DNA of 7,150 bases from Actinobacteria bacterium BACL4 MAG-120820-bin23 (GCA_001437855.1 LIBD01000044.1:1-7150); one strand, 5' to 3'. Shown: positions 1 to 6,263, numbered from the stretch's first letter. The notes: generated from the sequence alone by a model not told the origin. A program made the numbers and translations.

Positions 1-216
1 TTAATTTTATTAGGGGCAGCTGATTTTATCGCTAACTTATTGTTGGGCGTAGCTACTACAAAGGGGTTAGTCTCACTTGCGGTCGTACTCGGTTCGCTAT
101 TTCCAATTGTTACCGCACTATTGGCATTTAAGCTTTTGCATGAGAGATTACACAAGGTGCAATATATTGGCATTGCATTGGCAATTATGGGGGTAGCAGT
201 TATTTCAGCTGGCTAG
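1..216 (+). CDS. EamA/DMT-family transporter, C-terminal fragment (5' end outside window)
   Basis: The frame is open from the first base to a TAG stop at 214-216 and encodes the last 71 residues of a very hydrophobic protein. Two or three membrane segments are visible: a first around residues 9-20, a second around 27-43 containing SLFPIVTALLAF, and a third around 55-70 ending IALAIMGVAVISAG. The short charged loop HERLHKVQYIG between the last two segments is typical of the end of the second EamA repeat in 10-TM drug/metabolite transporters, where the chain stops just after the last helix. The substrate cannot be deduced. The final 12 nt overlap the 3' end of the convergent reductase gene, and no terminator hairpin is visible between them. 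The family call is firm; everything upstream of the edge is unknown. Confidence 0.85.
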   Translation, partial: LILLGAADFIANLLLGVATTKGLVSLAVVLGSLFPIVTALLAFKLLHERLHKVQYIGIALAIMGVAVISAG

Positions 217-729
217 TTTTTTATACTTTCTAAATTCGCAATCTTCAATTTTTTCACTTTCCAACAATTCAAAGTTTTCTACTAAATTGCTAATCGAGAT
301 CTTATTTTCACCCTGTTTATCTAGATTCACGGTTAGGTATAGGTAATCAATAAGTGATTGATCAATCATTTGTATAAGTAGGTTTGGACCTGCCTCAACT
401 AGAACCTTTATCTGTGGTTGCTCGCTTTGAAAGTTATTACTTATTTCAGCTAACAGCTGGGCCGGGGTTAATTGAAACTGCTTAGCAAGTTGATTTTTTG
501 GCTGCAATCGAATTTTTGCATGGGTGAGGATATAAAGCGGGATGGGGGTGCGCTTATACGGCTCTCGTCGGGCGGTATTTCCTCCGATGATTATTAGCTC
601 CTGGTGATCTCTTAATTGATGAAATCGCAATCGATCTGGCGCAGTTGATAGCGCCGTTGATGAGCCATTTAATGTGGTGGAGCCATCCTGGCCAACAATC
701 AGATTGGCGGTAACGATTAAAGGCTTCAT
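205..729 (-). CDS. Short stand-alone RibD C-terminal (dihydrofolate-reductase-like) reductase
   Basis: This 174-aa protein resembles the RibD_C fold, in which NAD(P)H-dependent reduction of a ribosylamino-pyrimidine serves riboflavin synthesis. Features seen: an N-terminal strand IVTANLIVGQDG (residues 5-16), LSTAPDRLRFHQLRDH (27-42) in the place of the usual substrate-side segment, a nucleotide-binding-like IIIGGNTARREPY (46-58) where relatives carry G-A-G-T, and VLVEAGPNLL (about 109-118), the family's second conserved glycine motif. There is no N-terminal deaminase domain, and the protein is shorter than the roughly 220-250 aa usual for stand-alone relatives. No other riboflavin gene is in the window, so the substrate is uncertain and I give no symbol. 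I chose the ATG at 729 rather than the in-frame GTG at 735. A TANNNT hexamer (736-741) ends exactly 6 nt before the ATG and directly abuts the GTG, and there is no ribosome binding site, so the transcript probably starts at the ATG. Confidence 0.75.
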   Translation of the reverse strand: MKPLIVTANLIVGQDGSTTLNGSSTALSTAPDRLRFHQLRDHQELIIIGGNTARREPYKRTPIPLYILTHAKIRLQPKNQLAKQFQLTPAQLLAEISNNFQSEQPQIKVLVEAGPNLLIQMIDQSLIDYLYLTVNLDKQGENKISISNLVENFELLESEKIEDCEFRKYKKLAS

Positions 730-735
730 AGGCAC

Positions 736-764
736 AGGCTACTGCCAGTGTCAGTGGGGGCAGA
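736..764 (-). promoter_or_regulatory. Putative leaderless promoter of the RibD-like gene
   Basis: On the minus strand the hexamer TAGCCT (741-736) fits the actinobacterial -10 consensus TANNNT and is followed by exactly 6 nt and then the ATG at 729. A -35 element is weak: TCTGCC at 764-759 with 17-nt spacing. The element lies inside the 49-bp divergent gap and overlaps the oppositely directed promoter of the four-cysteine gene. This is inferred from spacing only. Confidence 0.45.
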
Positions 765-770
765 TAACCT
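742..770 (+). promoter_or_regulatory. Putative promoter of the four-cysteine protein gene
   Basis: CTGCCA at 742-747 (4 of 6 matches to TTGACA), a 17-nt spacer and TAACCT at 765-770 form a plausible -35/-10 pair. The -10 ends 8 nt before the ATG at 779, so the transcript would have either no leader or a leader of 1-2 nt. The same TAACCT hexamer precedes the plus-strand starts at 1092 and 6264, which raises confidence. No Shine-Dalgarno sequence is present. Confidence 0.45.
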
Positions 771-778
771 TATTTTCT

Positions 779-973
779 ATGATAATCAATTGTGATAGTT
801 GCACCATGCAAAACATAGCTTGCAGTGATTGCGTAATTACTGTCTTGCTAAATATAAAGCCACTTCCTGGCAAAACTGCTGAGTTCTCAGATCAAGATCA
901 AACAGCGATCAACCATCTTTCAACTGCTGGGATGGTGCCCCCACTTAGATTTAAGCCAGGCCGGGCCAGATAG
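779..973 (+). CDS. Small four-cysteine (CxxC-x6-CxxC) conserved actinobacterial protein
   Basis: The 64-aa product begins MIINCDSCTMQ and carries cysteines at positions 5, 8, 15 and 18. Two CxxC pairs six residues apart look like a small metal-binding knuckle, probably for zinc. The second half contains an amphipathic helix (around AINHLSTAGM, 44-53) and a basic tail, VPPLRFKPGRAR. No signal peptide or membrane segment is seen, so it is probably cytosolic. From memory, small actinobacterial proteins with a similar cysteine start, a CVVTVLL-like stretch and an AGLVPPLR-like ending occur in comparable places, often near an NlpC/P60 gene; I could not check this. The function is unknown. The frame stays open upstream to 674, but that part overlaps the reductase gene antisense and lacks these features, so the ATG at 779 is chosen. 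It is divergent from the reductase and 118 bp upstream of the endopeptidase. Confidence 0.72.
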   Translation: MIINCDSCTMQNIACSDCVITVLLNIKPLPGKTAEFSDQDQTAINHLSTAGMVPPLRFKPGRAR

Positions 974-991
974 GTGAGCTCCTCAAATTAG

Positions 992-1045
992 GCATAAATC
1001 CCGCTTATCGGCGTGAAGCTTTGGGTAATTCTCAGCACTTTATGC
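992..1045. repeat. Short inverted repeat in the gap upstream of the NlpC/P60 gene
   Basis: GCATAAA at 992-998 and TTTATGC at 1039-1045 are perfect 7-bp inverted copies separated by 40 nt. TAGGC (989-993) and GCCTA (1065-1069) could add an outer pairing, and AAGCTT lies in the loop. The 118-bp gap 974-1091 holds otherwise only the promoter. The repeat could fold in RNA read through from the upstream gene or could be an operator; it could also be chance. Confidence 0.2.
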
Positions 1046-1055
1046 ATGGGTCAGG

Positions 1056-1085
1056 TTGAGTTCTGCCTATTGTGGTGGTTAACCT
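1056..1085 (+). promoter_or_regulatory. Putative leaderless promoter of the NlpC/P60-pimB unit
   Basis: TTGAGT (1056-1061, 4 of 6 matches to TTGACA), an 18-nt spacer and TAACCT (1080-1085) are followed by 6 nt and the ATG at 1092. That spacing places the transcription start on the A of the start codon. No Shine-Dalgarno sequence lies between, which supports a leaderless message for the endopeptidase and the coupled mannosyltransferase. Confidence 0.5.
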
Positions 1086-1091
1086 TTATTA

Positions 1092-2093
1092 ATGAGGTTA
1101 TCTCTTCGGGCAGCTATGGCCTTTCTTGTGGCAGCTGGCATCTTGCTACCAATTCCAGCAAATGCCGCTCCCTCCTTACTTGAAGTCCAAGGTCGAGTTA
1201 GAGATCTAGAGGAGCAAGCCACCACCGCAGCTGAAGGTGCCCAAGAGGCTAAGTATCAATTATCCAAATTAACTAAGACTTTAACTTCAGTGCAACAACA
1301 AGCAAGCCAGCAGGGTGAATCAGTTAAGCAGATGAATAAAACTATTGGCGCAATAGCGGCTGAGCAGTATAAGGCCGGACCATTAAGTCAATCCCTTGAA
1401 CTTTTATTTTCAACTGACCCACAACTTTATTTATCTTCAGCAGGTGCACTTGAAGCGGTGACTAGAAAAAAGAGTGAAGATTTAAAGAAGTTCTCAGTTG
1501 CAACCCAAAGACTTAATGCAACTACCTTTACCGTAAGTGATAAATTAGCCTTAGTAAAGGCTGCCGAGGCTAGATTCAAAAGACAATTAGCCATTGCAAA
1601 TTCAAAATTAGCTGAGGCAGAAAAACTCCTAGCTAAGTTAACCGCTGCCGAGCGGGAGCGACTTGCTCGATTAAATGCAGATCAAGAAAATGCCGATCAG
1701 AGAAACTCTCGAGCAGAGGGAAAAAAGTATGCTGGCGTTTCTGGCAGAGCTGGTACTGCTATTAAGTATGCCTTAGCTCAATTAGGAGATAAGTATGTGT
1801 TTGGTGCCTCAGGGCTTACCTATTGGGATTGCTCTGGCCTAACTATGCGCGCCTTTAAAGCAGCTGGAGTCTCCTTGCCGCACTCATCACGAGCACAGTA
1901 TCGATATGGCAAAGCAATTCCTAGAAATCAATTACAAGCCGGGGACTTAGTATTTTTTGGTAAACCAATCTCTCATGTAGCAATTTACTTAGGGCCAAAC
2001 CGAATGCTGCATGCACCTAGATCTGGCAGTTTCGTTAAGATTGCAACCATGGATATGGGTAGAAAACCTTATATCGGGGCTCGCCGTTTATAA
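1092..2093 (+). CDS. Secreted coiled-coil NlpC/P60 (C40) peptidoglycan endopeptidase, RipC-like
   Basis: This 333-aa protein has a Sec signal peptide (basic MRLSLR, hydrophobic core to about 22, likely cleavage after ANA near residue 25). A long Ala/Lys/Gln-rich coiled coil follows at about 30-210. The C-terminal NlpC/P60 domain spans about 220-333. Catalytic residues are visible: Cys247 in WDCSGL, His295 in ISHVAIYLG and His307 in MLHAPRSG. The family cleaves D-Glu-meso-DAP bonds in peptidoglycan stem peptides outside the membrane. The coiled coil is the part that in RipC/PcsB-type enzymes is thought to restrain the active site or dock on an activator such as FtsEX. There is no SH3b or LysM domain. 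From memory, the equivalent beside pimB in M. tuberculosis is Rv2190c. The ATG at 1092 is fixed by the signal peptide and the leaderless promoter. The stop at 2091-2093 is 1 nt from the next start, so the two genes form an operon. Confidence 0.92.
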   Translation: MRLSLRAAMAFLVAAGILLPIPANAAPSLLEVQGRVRDLEEQATTAAEGAQEAKYQLSKLTKTLTSVQQQASQQGESVKQMNKTIGAIAAEQYKAGPLSQSLELLFSTDPQLYLSSAGALEAVTRKKSEDLKKFSVATQRLNATTFTVSDKLALVKAAEARFKRQLAIANSKLAEAEKLLAKLTAAERERLARLNADQENADQRNSRAEGKKYAGVSGRAGTAIKYALAQLGDKYVFGASGLTYWDCSGLTMRAFKAAGVSLPHSSRAQYRYGKAIPRNQLQAGDLVFFGKPISHVAIYLGPNRMLHAPRSGSFVKIATMDMGRKPYIGARRL

Positions 2094-2094
2094 C

Positions 2095-3231
2095 TTGGAA
2101 AAAGTTTTATTAGTTACAAATGATCTTGGACCAAAAGCTGGTGGTATCGAAACTTTTATTCTCGGACTAATCTCCGGATTACCAAAGAATTCATTAGTGG
2201 TTTATACATCTTCCCAACCGGGTGCTGCTGAGTTTGATAAACAATTATTTGAAAAACATGGAGTTGAGGTAATTCGAGATCGCGCCAAGATATTACTGCC
2301 AACACCACGCATTAATAAAAAAGCAGCCAAGATCTTAAAGCAACACCAGATAACTAGAGTTTGGTTTGGAGCAGCTGCGCCATTAGCATTGATGTCAGAT
2401 AATTTAAGAGCTGCTGGTGCAAAACATATCATCGCACTTACTCATGGGCATGAGTTGTGGTGGGCTCGTATTTTTATCCTTAAATCCTTGATGCAAAAAA
2501 TCGTAAAACAGGTGGATTACTTAGGCTATTTAGGGGAGTATACAAAGAGTATTTTAATAAAATTAGATAGTAGCGAGGCTAAATTTGTTCAGATTGCACC
2601 AGGAATAGATACTGAGTATTTTTCGCCACGGTCTAAAAACCAAGAGTTAATTCTTAAACATAGACTTGATCAAAGAAGAGTAATAGTTTCAGTCGGACGC
2701 CTAGTACACCGTAAGGGACAAGATCAATTAGTTGAGGCCCTGCCAAAGGTATTAATTAAATATCCAGATGCAGTTTTATTATTTGTTGGTGATGGACCAA
2801 TAAAAAATATGTTAAAAAACTCAGCTAGACAATTAGGTGTTACCAACAGTATTGCGTTCACTGGAAAAGTTTCACACGGTGATTTGCCAGATTATATAAG
2901 CCTAGGTGAAATATTTGCTATGCCGGTTAGATCAAGATTTTTTGGATTAGAGGTTGAAGGGTTAGGTATTGTTTATCTAGAAGCTAGCGCATGTGGTCTG
3001 CCGGTAATTGCTGGTAATTCAGGTGGCGCACCAGATGCAGTCCTCAAAGATGTTACTGGCCTAGTCGTTGATGGTACTAGCTCAGGTGAGATTGCAGATG
3101 CAATCTGTAAATTACTAGATGATCCAATACAAGCAAAACAAATGGGACAGGCTGGTAGAGGCTGGGTAATTGATAATTGGCAACTATCAATTTGGTCAGA
3201 TAAATTTAATAAATTATTACTGAATAATTAA
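2095..3231 (+). CDS. pimB: GT4-family mannosyltransferase, PimB-like (phosphatidylinositol mannoside synthesis)
   Basis: This 378-aa GT-B fold enzyme probably transfers mannose from GDP-mannose to a phosphatidylinositol monomannoside or related lipid on the cytoplasmic membrane face. Features seen: an N-terminal Rossmann start KVLLVTNDLGPKAGGIET with GGIET at 16-20, HGHE at 117-120, the donor-site segment SVGRLVHRKGQD at 199-210 (Arg202, Lys207), GDGP at 232-235, and the EX7E pair Glu288/Glu296 in EGLGIVYLEAS. The run MPVRSR-EVEGLGIVYLEAS-VIAG-SGGAPDAV closely resembles PimB' of mycobacteria and corynebacteria as I remember them. It could instead be a related lipid mannosyltransferase such as MgtA, so specificity is inferred. 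The start is TTG at 2095, one base after the endopeptidase stop. The nearest in-frame ATG (2011) would overlap that gene by 83 nt and add a stretch unlike the family. The last 15 nt overlap the convergent response-regulator gene. Confidence 0.82.
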   Translation: MEKVLLVTNDLGPKAGGIETFILGLISGLPKNSLVVYTSSQPGAAEFDKQLFEKHGVEVIRDRAKILLPTPRINKKAAKILKQHQITRVWFGAAAPLALMSDNLRAAGAKHIIALTHGHELWWARIFILKSLMQKIVKQVDYLGYLGEYTKSILIKLDSSEAKFVQIAPGIDTEYFSPRSKNQELILKHRLDQRRVIVSVGRLVHRKGQDQLVEALPKVLIKYPDAVLLFVGDGPIKNMLKNSARQLGVTNSIAFTGKVSHGDLPDYISLGEIFAMPVRSRFFGLEVEGLGIVYLEASACGLPVIAGNSGGAPDAVLKDVTGLVVDGTSSGEIADAICKLLDDPIQAKQMGQAGRGWVIDNWQLSIWSDKFNKLLLNN

Positions 3232-3828
3232 TTTTTCAGAGATAGCAATACTCACAGCTTGTGCTCTATTGGCAGCTTTAAGTTTTCGATAAATTGCAGC
3301 CAGGTGGGATTTAATTGTTGCCTCACTTAAAAACAGAATACTTCCCATAGTTGATGCGGTTGCACCTGTAGAAAGCAGTTGCAGCACCTCTAATTCTCGC
3401 TCAGTTAGGCCAAAGTCGGTCCGCTTGGCAGAGTCTTTAAAACTACCTAGTTTTATGAAATTTTTCGGATCTTTTAGGACTGTATTTATGACCTCAATTA
3501 AATTTTCTATCGGGGAGCCTTTAGTTATGTATGCCCGAGCACCAGCAGATTTAGCTGTTATAAGAGTATCTAAATCATCTTCCATAGTTAAAACTACAAA
3601 AGCACAGTTTGGATTTTGAACCACACCTACTTTGATTAATTCGATACCACTAGCAGATCCAAGATTTAAATCAACAATGCAGATATCTGGTGTAGATGAG
3701 TTTAGAAGTGCGGCCCCCTCACTTAGGGATGAGGCTTCACCAATGACACTTATCTCAGCCTTATTTAGGGCTTGGCTTAATCCTTTTCTGATAAGTGGAT
3801 GATCATCAACTAAAACTACCTTTATCAA
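3217..3828 (-). CDS. NarL/LuxR-family response regulator
   Basis: This 203-aa protein has a receiver domain (about 1-120) and a LuxR-type helix-turn-helix (about 139-200). The acidic pocket is Asp8/Asp9 in VLVDDHPLIRKG, the phosphoacceptor is Asp53 in CIVDLNLG, and the switch residues Thr81 and Lys103 are present, so it should be phosphorylatable. The DNA-binding part shows the classic LTERELEVLQLL start (141-152), a recognition region LSEATIKSHLAAIYRKL (167-183) and a NRAQAV ending. It is a transcription factor whose partner is almost certainly the histidine kinase encoded just upstream. The start is TTG at 3828 (LIKVVLVDDH read as MIKVVLVDDH), overlapping the kinase TGA as TTGA, which implies translational coupling. 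Targets are unknown. The adjacent ligase/kinase operon and the convergent endopeptidase/pimB unit are natural candidates, but I found no clear operator repeat in their promoters. Confidence 0.93.
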   Translation of the reverse strand: MIKVVLVDDHPLIRKGLSQALNKAEISVIGEASSLSEGAALLNSSTPDICIVDLNLGSASGIELIKVGVVQNPNCAFVVLTMEDDLDTLITAKSAGARAYITKGSPIENLIEVINTVLKDPKNFIKLGSFKDSAKRTDFGLTERELEVLQLLSTGATASTMGSILFLSEATIKSHLAAIYRKLKAANRAQAVSIAISEKLIIQ

Positions 3829-4397
3829 TTTAATATGATTTCAACTTTTGTGCCATCAGTAGTTGAATCTATATCTACCTTAGCACCAATTAAATGCATA
3901 CGCTCACTTACTCCAGTTAGGCCATAACTACCATTTCTACCCTTGGCACCTCCGGACCCATTATCAATAATTGTTATCTTCTTTGGATCTAAGTTGATAG
4001 TGATTTTGGAACATCCAGAGTGACGCCTAGCATTAATAACTAGCTCTCTGATTGCTCGCAGTACATCAAATTTATTAGTTGGATCTAATTGTATTTGGCC
4101 AATAATTATAAATTTGATATCAGAATTTTCTAAAATTGAGCCAACTTGTTCACTTATTTGAAGAGTTGAAGATTTACTTGAATTATTTCGCAGCTCAAAT
4201 ATTTCATCACGAACTTGCTTTATAACACCAGTAAGAGTGGAGCGAATTTCTCTAATCACCTGGCGATTATTATTGTCTAGGCTGGGATCACCTACTACTT
4301 GATCTAGTTGATATCCAACTGCAGCAAGCTCTTGCGCCAAACCATCATGAAGCTCTCGAGCAAGTCGAGATCGTTCAGAGTTAGGCGAAGAGTTCAT
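3825..4397 (-). CDS. Soluble sensor-less histidine kinase (HisKA_3 / NarL-type partner)
   Basis: This 190-aa protein consists almost only of the catalytic core. The dimerisation/phosphoacceptor helices (about 7-70) contain RLARELHDGLAQ with His17. The ATPase domain (about 105-190) has an N-box RELVINARRHS (Asn122), an IDNGSGG nucleotide-binding loop (144-150), and a G2-like YGLTGVSERMHLIGAKV. No membrane segment, PAS, GAF or extracellular sensor is present, whereas most NarL/DesK-type kinases carry a sensor. The input must therefore come from a partner protein, from a ligand bound directly, or from an encoded partner elsewhere. I chose ATG 4397, which overlaps the ligase 3' end by 17 nt. ATG 4430 would overlap by 50 nt and add only MLFRNSLLARL, without a new domain or better ribosome binding site. 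Its TGA overlaps the regulator start by 4 nt. Confidence 0.9.
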   Translation of the reverse strand: MNSSPNSERSRLARELHDGLAQELAAVGYQLDQVVGDPSLDNNNRQVIREIRSTLTGVIKQVRDEIFELRNNSSKSSTLQISEQVGSILENSDIKFIIIGQIQLDPTNKFDVLRAIRELVINARRHSGCSKITINLDPKKITIIDNGSGGAKGRNGSYGLTGVSERMHLIGAKVDIDSTTDGTKVEIILN

Positions 4398-6165
4398 CAA
4401 TCTCGCGAGCAAACTGTTGCGAAACAACATGTCGCTTGACTGATAACTTGGCAGTTAATTGACCGCCGGCAATGGTGAAATCAACTGGCAGAATCGTAAA
4501 TTTTCTAATTGATTCAGCACGGCTAACTGCCTTATTTGTTTCATCAACTGCCGTCTGAATTACATCTATTAGCGTTGGATCCTTAGCTAAGTCAGCAATG
4601 GATGCACTCTCTTTTTTATTTGCAACTGCCCACGGCTTAATTGAATCTGGATCTAAGGTAATTAGTGCTGCAATAAATGGTTTGTTGTCGCCAACCACCA
4701 TGCATTGGCTAATCAGTGGATGTGAGCGCAAGCGATCTTCTAGAACAGCTGGTGCTACGTTTTTACCACCTGCGGTAACAATTAATTCTTTCTTACGGCC
4801 GGTAATAGATAAGTAACCCTCTTCATCTAACTGTCCAAGATCTCCTGATCTAAAGTAACCATCGGAGGTAAATACCTCAGCGTTAGCAGCATCATTTTGC
4901 CAGTAGCCATTCATCACGATTGCGCCTTTAATTAAAACTTCACCATCTTCTGCAATCTTTATTGTGGTGCCAGGAATTGGCTTACCAACTGAACCAACCT
5001 TATGTGAAGTGGTTAAATTCAAAGTTGCACCTGCAGTAGTTTCCGTTAAACCATAACCTTCCAGAACTCTTACGCCAGCGCCTCGATAGAAATGGCCCAA
5101 GCGGTCACCAAGGGGAGCTCCTCCTGAAATTGCAGCTTCCACCCGGCCACCTAAGCCAGTTCGAATTTTTGAATAAACTAATTTATCAAATAGCGCGTGC
5201 TGCAATTTAAGAAGTGGTGAAATCTTTTTACTGTCTAGAGATTTACTATACGCAATTGCAACCTCAGCAGCTTTATGGAAAATTTTGCCCTTGCCCGCTG
5301 CTTGCGCTTTGGCTTCCGCACCGTTGTAAATTTTTTCAAATATTCTAGGTACAGCTAAGACGAATGTTGGCTTAAATGAAGCAAGATCTGCGGGCAACTT
5401 CAGTAGATCACTGCAATGACCAAGATGTAGTCCAGCAGTAATAGAACCGATCTGAACCATTCTGCCGAAAACGTGGGCAACTGGTAAGAAAAGAAGGGTT
5501 GATCCACCTGATTTTAGGAATAGATCACTTGCACCATTTACAACATTTCCACACTCAGAAAGAAAGTTTCCGTGAGTAAGTTGTACACCTTTTGGCTTTC
5601 CAGTTGTACCGGATGTATAAATTAATGTCGCAAGAGTTTCCGGCTTCAAATCTGCCCTACGTTTATTTATCTCTTCCTCACTTACGTCTTTTCCTTCATG
5701 AGCTAAGGTGGCAAGTGCGTTATAGGTAATATTCCAAATGTTTTTACAAGTTGATGGCATAACTGGTTGGACTAACTCTACCAATGCTGGCGTTTCCACA
5801 ATTATGGCGACTGCTCCTGAGTCGGTGAGAATCCACTCAACTTGTTCAGCACTTGAGGTTTCATAGATAGGAACAGGAACTGCTCCGGCATACCAGATTG
5901 CAAAATCTAAAACTGTCCACTCGTAACGAGTTTTTGCCATAATGGCAACACGGTCACCAAATTTGATCCCAGAAGCAATTAAACCTTTAGCAACAGATTT
6001 AATTTCCTCTTCATAATCTTTCGCAGTTACCGGCTGCCAGCCATTACCCATTGGGCGGGATACCAAAATACGTTGTGGCTCCATAAGAGCTCGATCGGCA
6101 ATTAGGTTAGTTAGGTTGCCAGTGGTCGCGGGTGGAACTAGTGCTGGAATGGTTATCTGATTCAT
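4381..6165 (-). CDS. Long-chain acyl-CoA synthetase (AMP-forming), FadD15-like
   Basis: This 594-aa member of the ANL superfamily activates fatty acids through an acyl-adenylate to acyl-CoA, on the cytoplasmic side of the membrane. Motifs in order: the P-loop-like IYTSGTTGKPKG (182-193), LPVAHVFGR (about 227-235), the adenine-binding GYGLTETT (370-377), the ribose-binding Asp in RSGDL (442), the hinge SITGRKKELIVTAGGKN (about 453-469) with its Arg, and a C-terminal lid with QLTAKLSVKRHVV. Length matches bacterial long-chain ligases of the FadD15 type, whose M. tuberculosis gene Rv2187 I recall adjoining pimB. In the lid the usual TPTLKLKR-type lysine appears to be Ser, with a Lys two residues earlier; this may be a subfamily trait. 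Start: ATG 6165, 6 nt after a TANNNT hexamer, rather than GTG 6171, which directly abuts that hexamer. It is the first gene of the ligase-kinase-regulator operon. Confidence 0.92.
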   Translation of the reverse strand: MNQITIPALVPPATTGNLTNLIADRALMEPQRILVSRPMGNGWQPVTAKDYEEEIKSVAKGLIASGIKFGDRVAIMAKTRYEWTVLDFAIWYAGAVPVPIYETSSAEQVEWILTDSGAVAIIVETPALVELVQPVMPSTCKNIWNITYNALATLAHEGKDVSEEEINKRRADLKPETLATLIYTSGTTGKPKGVQLTHGNFLSECGNVVNGASDLFLKSGGSTLLFLPVAHVFGRMVQIGSITAGLHLGHCSDLLKLPADLASFKPTFVLAVPRIFEKIYNGAEAKAQAAGKGKIFHKAAEVAIAYSKSLDSKKISPLLKLQHALFDKLVYSKIRTGLGGRVEAAISGGAPLGDRLGHFYRGAGVRVLEGYGLTETTAGATLNLTTSHKVGSVGKPIPGTTIKIAEDGEVLIKGAIVMNGYWQNDAANAEVFTSDGYFRSGDLGQLDEEGYLSITGRKKELIVTAGGKNVAPAVLEDRLRSHPLISQCMVVGDNKPFIAALITLDPDSIKPWAVANKKESASIADLAKDPTLIDVIQTAVDETNKAVSRAESIRKFTILPVDFTIAGGQLTAKLSVKRHVVSQQFAREIDELFA

Positions 6166-6171
6166 GGTCAC

Positions 6172-6177
6172 ACGCTA
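6172..6177 (-). promoter_or_regulatory. Putative leaderless -10 element of the ligase-kinase-regulator operon
   Basis: TAGCGT on the minus strand fits TANNNT and ends exactly 6 nt before the ATG at 6165. No convincing -35 is seen at 16-18 nt, and there is no Shine-Dalgarno sequence. The 20-nt stretch 6180-6161 matches the start region of the RibD-like gene (744-725) at 17 of 20 positions by my count, including CAGTAGC and TGTG. Confidence 0.45.
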
Positions 6178-6228
6178 CTGGCAGGGGGGCGTATTTTGCT
6201 AGAGCCCAACCCATCTTTTTACTGGTGT

Positions 6229-6257
6229 TTAGCAACTGGGTTACTTCAGGGTAACCT
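6229..6257 (+). promoter_or_regulatory. Putative leaderless promoter of the SRPBCC-glucokinase unit
   Basis: TTAGCA (6229-6234, 4 of 6 matches to TTGACA), a 17-nt spacer and TAACCT (6252-6257) are followed by 6 nt and the ATG at 6264. This is the best-formed of the promoters here and uses the same -10 hexamer as the units starting at 779 and 1092. It lies in the 98-bp divergent gap shared with the ligase operon. Confidence 0.5.
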
Positions 6258-6263
6258 AGCGTC

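Noticed and set aside
674..778. Upstream extension of the four-cysteine protein
   Set aside because: This part is antisense to the start of the reductase gene and shows no family-like sequence. The cysteine pattern and promoter both point to ATG 779.
974..1091. Possible cyclic-di-AMP (ydaO-type) riboswitch upstream of the NlpC/P60 gene
   Set aside because: Such switches precede cell-wall hydrolases in actinobacteria, and fragments such as CGCTTATC and GGGTAATTC hint at one. The conserved 3' element CAGCTAACC is missing, the gap is too short for the whole fold, and the predicted leaderless start leaves no transcribed leader.
2011..2094. Upstream ATG start for the PimB-like gene
   Set aside because: It would overlap the endopeptidase gene by 83 nt in another frame and add residues unlike the family N-terminus. 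The TTG at 2095 places KVLLVTND at the expected start.
2202..2432. Open frame antisense to the PimB-like gene
   Set aside because: It is a shadow of a conserved coding frame, with no promoter, domain or ribosome binding site. The same applies to antisense frames at 3425-3619, 4598-4816, 6467-6655 and 6849-7127.
4398..4430. Longer histidine kinase starting at ATG 4430
   Set aside because: It adds 11 residues inside the ligase gene with no domain, membrane segment or better ribosome binding site. The shorter form already contains the whole phosphoacceptor helix. It cannot be excluded entirely.
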